In this document: in pieces, positions 1 to 6,536 of the stretch
Layout: each line of letters begins with the position of its first letter
How positions within the stretch are numbered: position 1 is the stretch's first letter
NCBI GenBank assembly: GCA_945865745.1
Contig: CAMBFP010000048.1
Span: 1-8,110, forward strand
DNA from: Rhizobium sp. Q54
GTDB taxonomy: Bacteria; Pseudomonadota; Alphaproteobacteria; Rickettsiales; UBA1997
Direction of reading: 5' to 3'
DNA: 8,110 bases
Made by a program: the position numbers and the translations under genes
Notes under the pieces: model-generated
Seen by the model: only the letters and a program-made list of their open reading frames with translations
Databases searched by the model: none
What the model was told of the DNA's origin: nothing

Positions 1-1152
1 TATTTCCAAATTGCCCCCTGTTTTCGTGACGAAGATTTGCGCGCGGATCGCACTCCAGAATTTTATCAACTCGACATGGAAATGTCGTTTGTTGAACAAG
101 AAGACGTATTCAAAGCAATCGAGCCAGTGCTTAAAACTATCTTCAAAAAATATGGCGTGAAAAAAACTTCCGACGAAAATTTCATCCACATTTCTTACGA
201 AGAGGCGATGTTAAAATATGGAATTGACAAGCCTGATTTGCGCAATCCGATTTTAATTTCTGACGCAACTAACATTTTCCGTGGCTCAGATTTTTCAATT
301 TTTGCTAAACAAATTGAGCAAGGCGCAACTATTCGCGCGATTCCGGCGCCAAAATGCGCAGCGCAACCAAGATCCTTCTTCGACAAAATGATCGAATTCG
401 CTCAAGGCAATGGCGCCAAGGGTTTAGCTTACATTATTTTTGATGAAATGGGCGAAGGAAAAGGCCCAATCGCAAAATTTTTGAGCGCAGAAAAACTTGC
501 AGAACTTAAACAAACTCTCGGCTTACAGAATGGCGATGCGGTTTTCTTCTCTTGTGGGAAAAAATCCGAGGCCGCGAAAATCGCCGGTCAAGTTCGTATT
601 AAGCTTGGTTGCGACTTAAATTTGATCGATGAATCAATTTATAAATTCTGCTGGATCGTTGACTTCCCGATGTACGAAATGGACGAAGAAAATGGCAAAA
701 TTGAATTTTCACATAATCCTTTTTCAATGCCACAAGGCGGGCTTGAAGCCTTGAATTCACAAGATCCGCTAAACATCAAAGCATTTCAATACGACATTGT
801 TTGTAATGGCGTTGAATTATCTTCAGGCGCAATCCGAAATCACAAACCAGAAATTATGTATAGGGCTTTTGAGCTTGCAGGTTATGGTCGTGAAGTGGTG
901 GAAGAAAAATTTGGCGCAATGCTTAACGCCTTTAAATATGGCGCGCCACCACATGGTGGAATCGCTCCGGGCATTGATCGCATCATCATGCTTCTTGCTG
1001 ATGAACCAAATATTCGTGAAGTAATTCCATTTCCGATGAATGGTAAAGCGCAAGATTTGATGATGAATGCACCAGCCAATGTTTCGGAAAAACAGTTAAA
1101 GGAATTGAATGTGGACCTAAGCAAAAAGGCTCGCGAATTATTGGAAAAATAA
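1..1152 (+). CDS. aspS: Aspartyl-tRNA synthetase, 3' part (5' end outside window)
   Basis: Class II aminoacyl-tRNA synthetase that charges tRNA-Asp in the cytoplasm. The frame is open from base 1, so the true start lies upstream; the TTG at 37 is internal. About 383 residues are visible. E. coli AspRS has about 590, so the N-terminal OB-fold anticodon domain and motif 1 are missing here. Motif 2 is at once visible: YFQIAPCFRDEDLRADR, visible residues 1-17, with the ATP-binding Arg of FRDED. The middle carries the bacterial-type GAD insertion. Motif 3 follows at visible residues 314-328 (GAPPHGGIAPGIDR), then the usual C-terminal tail with NIREVIPFP and the NAP(A) segment. The IAPGIDR form is the one I associate with alphaproteobacteria. 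The stop is TAA. Whether the enzyme is discriminating cannot be judged, because the deciding residues lie in the missing anticodon domain. Confidence 0.97.
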   Translation, partial: YFQIAPCFRDEDLRADRTPEFYQLDMEMSFVEQEDVFKAIEPVLKTIFKKYGVKKTSDENFIHISYEEAMLKYGIDKPDLRNPILISDATNIFRGSDFSIFAKQIEQGATIRAIPAPKCAAQPRSFFDKMIEFAQGNGAKGLAYIIFDEMGEGKGPIAKFLSAEKLAELKQTLGLQNGDAVFFSCGKKSEAAKIAGQVRIKLGCDLNLIDESIYKFCWIVDFPMYEMDEENGKIEFSHNPFSMPQGGLEALNSQDPLNIKAFQYDIVCNGVELSSGAIRNHKPEIMYRAFELAGYGREVVEEKFGAMLNAFKYGAPPHGGIAPGIDRIIMLLADEPNIREVIPFPMNGKAQDLMMNAPANVSEKQLKELNVDLSKKARELLEK

Positions 1153-1209
1153 ATCATACAAAAGCAACGCGAGTAAGATTTTCTAAATAGATTTTTTTGC
1201 TAAAATTAA

Positions 1210-1329
1210 GGAAAATTCGACGAACTTTTAAAGGAGTTAAAATAACTTGAGTTAGGTGTGGAGTTAAAGAATTTTAAAAATAATTTACTCACGCTTGAAG
1301 AAGTGATTAACTTGACCTCTTTAGATTAA
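1210..1329 (+). pseudogene. Possible short gene remnant or broken small ORF between aspS and tRNA-Leu
   Basis: The frame reads GKFDELLKELK, then TAA at 1243-1245, then continues in the same frame as LELGVELKNFKNNLL and on to TAA at 1327-1329. The peptide has the Leu/Lys/Glu pattern of amphipathic helices on both sides of the stop, which suggests one short coding segment interrupted by a nonsense change. The only in-frame start I see after the stop is GTG at 1258, without a Shine-Dalgarno sequence at good distance. AT-rich DNA gives K/E/L-rich chance frames, so this may be spurious. No family is recognised. Confidence 0.2.
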
Positions 1330-1339
1330 GTGAATAATT

Positions 1340-1426
1340 GCCTGCGTGATGGAATGGTAGACATAACGGACTTAAAATCCGTGGGGAGTATATCCCTTGC
1401 CGGTTCGAGTCCGGCCGCAGGTACCA
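1340..1426 (+). tRNA. tRNA-Leu(UAA), class II, with encoded CCA
   Basis: It folds by hand as a complete cloverleaf. The acceptor stem pairs GCCTGCG (1340-1346) with CGCAGGT (1416-1422), with a G-U pair at 1-72 and discriminator A at 1423. The D arm has an ATG/CAT stem around GAATGGTAGA. The anticodon stem ACGGA/TCCGT encloses loop CTTAAAA, giving anticodon UAA, which reads the Leu codon UUA. A long variable arm (GGGA...TCCC) marks class II. The T arm is GCCGG-TTCGAGT-CCGGC. CCA at 1424-1426 is encoded. It stands alone, 187 bases after aspS and 30 bases before the VirB6-like start, so readthrough from the tRNA promoter may feed that gene. Confidence 0.95.
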
Positions 1427-1456
1427 TCTGATGCGATTTCAAAATTAAGTTATTTG

Positions 1457-4400
1457 ATGAACCTACCCAAAAAAATAGCACATTTCCTGGCGCTGATTTT
1501 TTTGGCGACATCTCTTCTATCTTGCACTGAAGGTTGTGTCGAACCCGATGAATTTGATTCACAGTCAATAACTATTGAATCAAAGCCTTTAGAAATTTTT
1601 GGCACTTATGATTCAGTAAGTGGTGGTCAAAGAGTAAATTGGGATGATCCATCACTAAGATCCAACGGTACTGAATTTTTAATTCAAATAACTGGATCTT
1701 GGACGTCCTTGAATGGCAATGCTAGCTCGATTAATCAATTGCCTCGATGCAATACCTGCGCTAAGAAAAATGGTGCTGACAATTGCATTTGCTACAAAGA
1801 TCAGATACCTGCCGCAGAAAAAGATCCATCCGGAAATCTCTACACCCAAGATAAGGATGGAAACCAACTTAAATGCGCCTCTAATGCCACTCATCAAGAT
1901 GATGCAACAAGATGCACCTGCACTAAACAACATGGTGCGGCCACCGATTATGGCATTTATCATTTTCCACGCGATATTTTAGAAAAAGACGGAACCACAG
2001 TTAAAAGAGGTGACCAACAAACTGATTGTAAGTATGATCGTGGTATGGGCGCTTATATGGCGCTATGGGGAACTCGCGGAGTTACCACACCAATTAGGTC
2101 CTATCATCTTTTTTCAGAAGAGACTGTTTGTAACGTTCTTCGTAACTCTAATGGACAATGTGTAGACCAATCAGGTAATGACATGACGCGCTATGTTTTT
2201 CGCAGCGCCAATAATCGCATCTTCATGAAAGATGATCATGATGGAAACGATGATTTTGACAGTAACACTGGAAATGATGATTACCACACGTCAAACGAAC
2301 ATATCAAAACCATTATGCATGACACCTATTACAGGGATAATTATGGTTCATACAATATTCAGATTTTGCGTGGCGTTGGTAGTTCTAAAGAGAACGGATT
2401 ATTAGAATCGTTAGTCTTAGTAGTGGAAAATGCACTTCTAGGTAAATTAGATGATGATGGCAATAGGGAGGGCGGAATAATCCGCTTTATGTATTTGGCG
2501 GTCGTTCAAGATTCTGGTTTTTCTCTAGCGATGCAAATGTCGCTTATTTTTTACGTTACACTTTTTGGCGCTGCTCACATTTGGGGCTTAGTCGAAATGA
2601 ATAAGAAAGAGATAATGAGCAGAATGCTCAAAATCGCCCTGATTATGTTCTTTGTAAGTCCGACCAGTTGGTACTTTTACAACGAATTCATCGTCGGCTT
2701 TTTTATGGACGGAATGAATTACGTCATCGGAATATTCATGAGTTTATCTGATTCAAGCATTGAACAGACTTCGATGATCAAAGTAGCGCAAATGGATCGA
2801 GTAGCCGAAGAAAGTAGCGCCACTCGTTTCGCTTACGTCGATCTCATCATCAAAAAACTTATGTCTGAAGCAACGGCAAAAAAAATTGCCGCTTTATTCT
2901 TCAGCGACTTCTTTGGCTTCTTTTACATGATCGTGATCTATGCCATAATTTTCATGTTTATCGCCGTAATGTTGTTTATCGCAACGATCTACATTACCAA
3001 CTTGATAAAGCTTATTTTTGTGCTGTCGATTGGACCAATATTTATTGTTTTCACCTTATTCACCAAAACTGCAGGCTACTTCAATAATTGGATCGGCTAC
3101 GTCGCCGGCAGGTCGTTTGAAATGATTGTTCTATTTATCGTTCTCTATCTCTTCGTAACGATCATCGATAAGAACTTTACCGAAATGCTTCTTTATCGAG
3201 CCTGCACTCAAGGGTTGTTGATCGGACCATTAAAAATGACTATTTTAAAAACCGTTGATTTTGAACGCAGTTTTCCTGAATGGCTTACTTTTTTTGCCGC
3301 CATTGCTGGATTACTCTTTGTAATGTATGACTTGATCGACAAACTTCCGAATGTTGTAGCTGCTTTATTCTCTCTTAAAATTAGTGGCAATGCCGCAAGT
3401 CCAGGTATCGCTAAGGACGCAGCTGGAGATCCGATTTCTTATGGCAAAATGGGTGCTGGCACAGCTTATGGTGGAGCAGCCGGAGTTGCTGGAAAAGTAT
3501 TTAACAGAGCCGCTACCGAAGGAGCTTCCATGGCAATGTATGGAATGGGTCGAATTTCCGATGCAACAGGTCTCTCCTCTCTTCGTGACGGAATTCTCAG
3601 CAGATTGCCCAATAATCCGATTGGCCAAAACATCATGGGCGAAGCTATGAAAAGCGCAGCAAGTGCCGGAGAAGGAAAAAGTGGAGCAGAAAAAGAAATG
3701 GCGATGAGATCGGCATTCTCAAGCGCAATGCAAGCTAGAATGCTCGCAGAACCTTTAAAAATGTCCGCATTTGGCATAAGCGACCAATCTATTGGCGCCT
3801 TCATGGATCAAAAATTAGTCAAAGAACCTCTCCGAGATTTTCTCAAGCAAGAAGCAAAAAATATGAGAAATATGGGCGACAAAACTCCGATTGGCCAAGC
3901 GGATATCGCAGCTCACCTAGCGAGCAAGGCAAGTGCATGGGCTCAAGAAAAACTTTCTCCAACTTCTGCAGAAAGAGTTAAGGGTTATCTAGGTGAAAAA
4001 GGCATTAAGGATTTAATGACAAATCATGGTAGCATGACAGCAGCTGAGGCAGCAAAAGCCTTTGCTAACAATACAGATAAACAGAATGAATTCAGAGCTC
4101 ATCTTGCTGGGCGTCAAGCTGAAGAAAAATTGAATTACGATAAAGCTAAAAGAGGCCCAATTAGCCTTGCCTCAAGAGGACTTAGCAATATTAAACATGC
4201 TTTAACAAATAGTCCTCATCACAATCCAGGTAGAATGCAGGGAAAATTTGAGCGCGAACTTGATCGCAAGAAAAATCTAAAGCCCTTAAGTGATAAAGAA
4301 CACAAAATCAGAACCGATAATGCTAGAATAGAAGGCATGCGCTCACAGCTGCAAAATCAAAAAACCCCTCAAGATCTAAAATCGGCTAAAAACAATACCG

Positions 4401-5296
4401 AAAGAAAGCAGATGATTAAGGACGATAAAAGAGAAGCTCAAAAACAAGATTTTTTTCTAAAAAAACTTCGCGACAATGCAAAAAGCGCGAAAGATACGCG
4501 GGGGCTTGGAAAGCAAATGTATGACCTAGTAACAGCGGTTCGTAATGGAGATAAGGACAATGTCCGCCGAACAGGTAATGCACAAAGTGGGCGAAAAAAA
4601 TTATTGGAAGACTTAGCAACAAGTGACGGCAAAAACCTTTCTGAAAAAGCAGAGGCTCTCAGTCTTTTTAATAAAAGACTTGGAATCAAAGTCAAAGATC
4701 CTCAGCTAGAACTTTTAGAAATCCGGCGAAAGGCCGGTGAAAACGACAAAGAAATTGCCGAAAAGTTTGCCGAAAAAATGCTTGCTCACGAACTCGCAGC
4801 TTCTTTGTTGAAAGATGGCGACGCGTCAAGGAAAGCCGATCTTATTAAACAAGCTGGAATAGATGCAGAAAAAGCATTCTTAACAAACGGAACTCTGTTA
4901 GAAAAAAAGACCGCTATGGGGCTCGTCGCAACCAGCTTTGAAATTACATTCGGCGCCAGCATTTCTGATGCACTAATGAAGGAGTCAAAGATCGGTCTAG
5001 AAGCAGGAAGTATCTTGCTCGACGCCGCTAAAAATAAAGATGGTGTAGTCGATGAAAAAGTAGTTGCTGCGCTTGAGGTCAACAGCCATCAAGCTGATAG
5101 TCAATTAAAAATGGTCAAACTTGATAAGCAGATAAAACAATTGGAAATCGATCAAGCAAAGGCAGCGGGAAATATTCGGGAGATTTCTAAGCTGGAAAAT
5201 GAAATGAAAAAACTTGAAAAATCATTCTTGGTTATTGAAGGGAATTGTAGCTCACTTACTGCTCAGTTAAAATCTTTGAAGCCTTTAATAACTTAG
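1457..5296 (+). CDS. Large VirB6/TrbL-family type IV secretion protein with lipoprotein-like N-terminus
   Basis: Polytopic inner-membrane component of a type IV secretion system, of the enlarged kind known as RvhB6 in Rickettsiales. I chose ATG 1457 (1,279 residues) because the longer TTG-1397 reading starts inside the tRNA. It begins with a Lys-containing n-region, a hydrophobic stretch and LLSC at 20-23, a plausible lipobox followed by CVEPDEF. Residues 24-330 are hydrophilic and Cys-rich (CxxC-x8-CxC at 98-112, C-x12-CxC at 140-155), with MGAYMALWG at 197-205 and DNYGSYNIQIL near 294-304. Residues 345-630 hold about six membrane segments. These include the VirB6-like core IGPIFIVFTLF followed by FNNWIGYVAG, with the conserved Trp. 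From about 640 the chain is soluble: Gly/Ala/Met-rich, then Lys/Ala/Glu-rich helical, ending in a likely coiled coil near 1217-1258. No Shine-Dalgarno sequence is evident. No other vir gene is in view. The family call is strong; the RvhB6 subtype is inferred. Confidence 0.85.
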   Translation: MNLPKKIAHFLALIFLATSLLSCTEGCVEPDEFDSQSITIESKPLEIFGTYDSVSGGQRVNWDDPSLRSNGTEFLIQITGSWTSLNGNASSINQLPRCNTCAKKNGADNCICYKDQIPAAEKDPSGNLYTQDKDGNQLKCASNATHQDDATRCTCTKQHGAATDYGIYHFPRDILEKDGTTVKRGDQQTDCKYDRGMGAYMALWGTRGVTTPIRSYHLFSEETVCNVLRNSNGQCVDQSGNDMTRYVFRSANNRIFMKDDHDGNDDFDSNTGNDDYHTSNEHIKTIMHDTYYRDNYGSYNIQILRGVGSSKENGLLESLVLVVENALLGKLDDDGNREGGIIRFMYLAVVQDSGFSLAMQMSLIFYVTLFGAAHIWGLVEMNKKEIMSRMLKIALIMFFVSPTSWYFYNEFIVGFFMDGMNYVIGIFMSLSDSSIEQTSMIKVAQMDRVAEESSATRFAYVDLIIKKLMSEATAKKIAALFFSDFFGFFYMIVIYAIIFMFIAVMLFIATIYITNLIKLIFVLSIGPIFIVFTLFTKTAGYFNNWIGYVAGRSFEMIVLFIVLYLFVTIIDKNFTEMLLYRACTQGLLIGPLKMTILKTVDFERSFPEWLTFFAAIAGLLFVMYDLIDKLPNVVAALFSLKISGNAASPGIAKDAAGDPISYGKMGAGTAYGGAAGVAGKVFNRAATEGASMAMYGMGRISDATGLSSLRDGILSRLPNNPIGQNIMGEAMKSAASAGEGKSGAEKEMAMRSAFSSAMQARMLAEPLKMSAFGISDQSIGAFMDQKLVKEPLRDFLKQEAKNMRNMGDKTPIGQADIAAHLASKASAWAQEKLSPTSAERVKGYLGEKGIKDLMTNHGSMTAAEAAKAFANNTDKQNEFRAHLAGRQAEEKLNYDKAKRGPISLASRGLSNIKHALTNSPHHNPGRMQGKFERELDRKKNLKPLSDKEHKIRTDNARIEGMRSQLQNQKTPQDLKSAKNNTERKQMIKDDKREAQKQDFFLKKLRDNAKSAKDTRGLGKQMYDLVTAVRNGDKDNVRRTGNAQSGRKKLLEDLATSDGKNLSEKAEALSLFNKRLGIKVKDPQLELLEIRRKAGENDKEIAEKFAEKMLAHELAASLLKDGDASRKADLIKQAGIDAEKAFLTNGTLLEKKTAMGLVATSFEITFGASISDALMKESKIGLEAGSILLDAAKNKDGVVDEKVVAALEVNSHQADSQLKMVKLDKQIKQLEIDQAKAAGNIREISKLENEMKKLEKSFLVIEGNCSSLTAQLKSLKPLIT

Positions 5297-5370
5297 AGCA
5301 AGTAATGAGGATTGATCTTGGTTAGCTTTTTAAGCTTTAGTAGTTTCTTGATATGGAATGGAGATTAAAT
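5297..5370. other. Non-coding spacer after the VirB6-like gene
   Basis: I see no gene here. The only structure is a small inverted repeat, AGCTT-TTT-AAGCT, near 5324-5336. It lacks the GC-rich stem and following T-run expected of a Rho-independent terminator. How transcription of the VirB6-like gene ends is therefore not visible. Confidence 0.4.
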
Positions 5371-5631
5371 TTAGTGTAATTTTCTAAGCAGGTCAAATTC
5401 AAAGTTATGCTCTTTTCATCCCAGATCTACAAAGACTGATTCTAGTTCTGGCTTTAAAGTTTTTCCGTCGTAAAGATTTTTTGGAAGCGTGTTTGTCTGC
5501 TGATTAAGAGTCTTGTTTGCGAGCCTTAACCTTGCTGATGCAAGATCTGTCTAGTGAAAGAGGCGGAGTTGTTTTATCTTTTCTATTCGATTAGCTCCAA
5601 TCCTATTTCTATCGAATGAATAGAGATCGTT
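5371..5631 (-). pseudogene. Decayed 3' end of an unidentified protein gene
   Basis: One minus-strand frame reads as a coherent protein apart from two in-frame stops. It starts at the thiD end with FNDLYSFDRNRIGANRIEK and KIKQLRLFH, meets TAG at 5551-5553, continues TDLASARLRLANKTLNQQ and TLPKNLYDGKTLKPELE to VFVDLG, meets TGA at 5416-5418, then reads KEHNFEFDLLRKLH and ends at TAA 5371-5373. Both internal stops fit single transitions, CAG to TAG (Gln) and TGG to TGA (Trp), which is the common way genes decay. No start codon is found in the frame, and its upstream side runs into the thiD 3' end at 5630, so the 5' part is missing. I do not recognise the family. It could be a chance open frame, but the composition and unbroken phase over about 86 codons argue against that. 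Confidence 0.45.
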
Positions 5632-6433
5632 AAAAATGCCGCAACACCAAGCTACCCTTCCCCACTAACAGATTTTTTACTGCTGAACGAAAAACATATT
5701 GATTGGCTTTTCTTGTCGCGCTGACTAAATCCATTTTTTTTGCAATGTTGCAAGAAAGAGCCGAGGCCAAGGTGCAGCCGGTTCCGTGCAGTTTAATGTT
5801 TTCTATTTTTTTGTTACTGATGCGGTGAAAATTATTTTTTTCATCGAGCAAAATGCTGTGAATTTTTCCGTCAGAGAAATTTAGGTGACCGCCTTTTATT
5901 AAAACTGCCAAACAGCCTAAAGCCTTTATTTTTAAGGCTGCTTGCTGCATGTCGGAAATATTTTTGATTTTCATTTCAGCTAAAACTTCAGCTTCGTCAA
6001 TGTTTGGCGTGACGATGTAAGCCCCATTAATTAATTTTGATTTTAATGCCGCGATGGCATTTTTTTTGAGGAGTAAATCACCAGAAGTTGCGACCATTAC
6101 CGTGTCTAAAATTAAAGGAATTTTACCTTTATTTACTTTGGCCTTTCTCTTTAGAACATCGGCGACGCAATCAATGATTTCAACAGTTCCAAGCATTCCA
6201 ATTTTTATCGCGTCGAATTCGATGTCGTCCATAACAACTTCGATTTGCTGACGTAAAAATTCGATTGGTGAATTATGAATCGCAAAAACTCTTTCAGTAT
6301 TTTGTGCAGTTATACAAGTGATTGCAGCAGCAGCATAAACTTTGTGCGCAGTAGCAGTTTTTATATCAGCCTGAATGCCTGCACCACCTGAAGGATCAGA
6401 GCCGGCAATGATTAGAATTTTTCTGATATTCAT
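5630..6433 (-). CDS. thiD: Hydroxymethylpyrimidine/phosphomethylpyrimidine kinase
   Basis: Phosphorylates HMP and HMP-P to HMP-PP, the pyrimidine precursor of thiamine, in the cytoplasm. The 267 residues match the normal ThiD length. Ribokinase-fold hallmarks appear in order: the N-terminal GSDPSGGAGIQADIKT at 11-26, TAQNTERV at 42-49, KIGMLGT at 77-83, VMVATSGD at 112-119, TPNIDEAEVL at 142-151, VLIKGGH at 177-183, and HGTGCTLASALS at 216-227, where GTGC forms the anion hole and Cys220 is the usual conserved residue. In the family's usual LDPVM segment the Pro is replaced by Thr here (LDTVM, 109-113). The start is ATG at 6433. The preceding bases are A-rich without a clear Shine-Dalgarno sequence. 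It lies 103 bases downstream of pyrC on the same strand and may share its transcript through the intervening palindrome. No other thi gene is visible, so salvage of HMP is a reasonable inference. Confidence 0.95.
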   Translation of the reverse strand: MNIRKILIIAGSDPSGGAGIQADIKTATAHKVYAAAAITCITAQNTERVFAIHNSPIEFLRQQIEVVMDDIEFDAIKIGMLGTVEIIDCVADVLKRKAKVNKGKIPLILDTVMVATSGDLLLKKNAIAALKSKLINGAYIVTPNIDEAEVLAEMKIKNISDMQQAALKIKALGCLAVLIKGGHLNFSDGKIHSILLDEKNNFHRISNKKIENIKLHGTGCTLASALSCNIAKKMDLVSATRKANQYVFRSAVKNLLVGKGSLVLRHF

Positions 6434-6453
6434 TTTTTAAGACATCTTTTTGC

Positions 6454-6522
6454 CGGTTGAGCGAAATCGAAACCAAAAAAAGATCGACGCAAAACTTTCT
6501 TGGTTTCAACTCCGCTCAACCG
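6454..6522 (-). repeat. Long palindrome between pyrC and thiD (REP-like hairpin element)
   Basis: Two 23-base arms, 6454-6476 and 6500-6522, flank a 23-base loop. The plus-strand left arm begins CGGTTGAGCG and the right arm ends CGCTCAACCG; the inner ends GAAACCAA and TTGGTTTC also match. Between these blocks the arms differ at three positions. In minus-strand RNA all three are G-U wobbles, giving a continuous 23-pair stem, whereas plus-strand RNA would have three A-C mismatches. The core resembles the GTTGAGCGNAGTCGAAAC-type palindromic intergenic repeats I recall from several bacterial genomes. Only one copy is present here. No T-run follows in the pyrC-thiD direction, so it is not a normal terminator for that transcript. 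A seven-T run follows on the plus strand (6529-6535), where no gene needs it. It may act in RNA processing or differential stability, or be a non-autonomous mobile repeat. Confidence 0.75.
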
Positions 6523-6536
6523 AGGAAATTTTTTTA

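Noticed and set aside
823..1157. Minus-strand open frames within aspS, and similar frames opposite the VirB6-like gene and pyrC
   Set aside because: They are shadows of strongly supported genes on the other strand and show no family motifs or translation signals.
1312..1340. A TTGACC ... TAATTG promoter pair for tRNA-Leu
   Set aside because: With normal 17-base spacing the -10 box would overlap the first base of the mature tRNA, so it cannot drive it; other nearby boxes are too weak to call.
1397..1456. Upstream extension of the VirB6-like frame to a TTG at 1397 (MPVRVRP...)
   Set aside because: This stretch is the 3' half of the tRNA-Leu and is the usual false peptide from a T arm read as protein; the lipoprotein-like signal begins at the ATG at 1457.
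5324..5336. AGCTT-TTT-AAGCT as terminator of the VirB6-like gene
   Set aside because: A five-pair AT-rich stem with a three-base loop and no following T-run is not distinguishable from chance.
5371..5631. Reading the TAG and TGA of the remnant as recoded amino acids (alternative genetic code or readthrough)
   Set aside because: The intact genes use TGG for Trp and need no recoding; two different stops plus loss of the 5' end fit decay better.
1340..5640. Integrated element using tRNA-Leu as attachment site
   Set aside because: I found no repeat of the tRNA 3' end (GGTTCGAGTCCGGCCGCAGG) elsewhere in the window, and no integrase gene.
6523..6536. Rho-independent terminator from the palindrome plus the T-run at 6529-6535
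   Set aside because: The T-run follows the hairpin on the plus strand, where no gene is being transcribed; on the pyrC-thiD strand the hairpin is followed by GGCAAAAAG, not by T residues.
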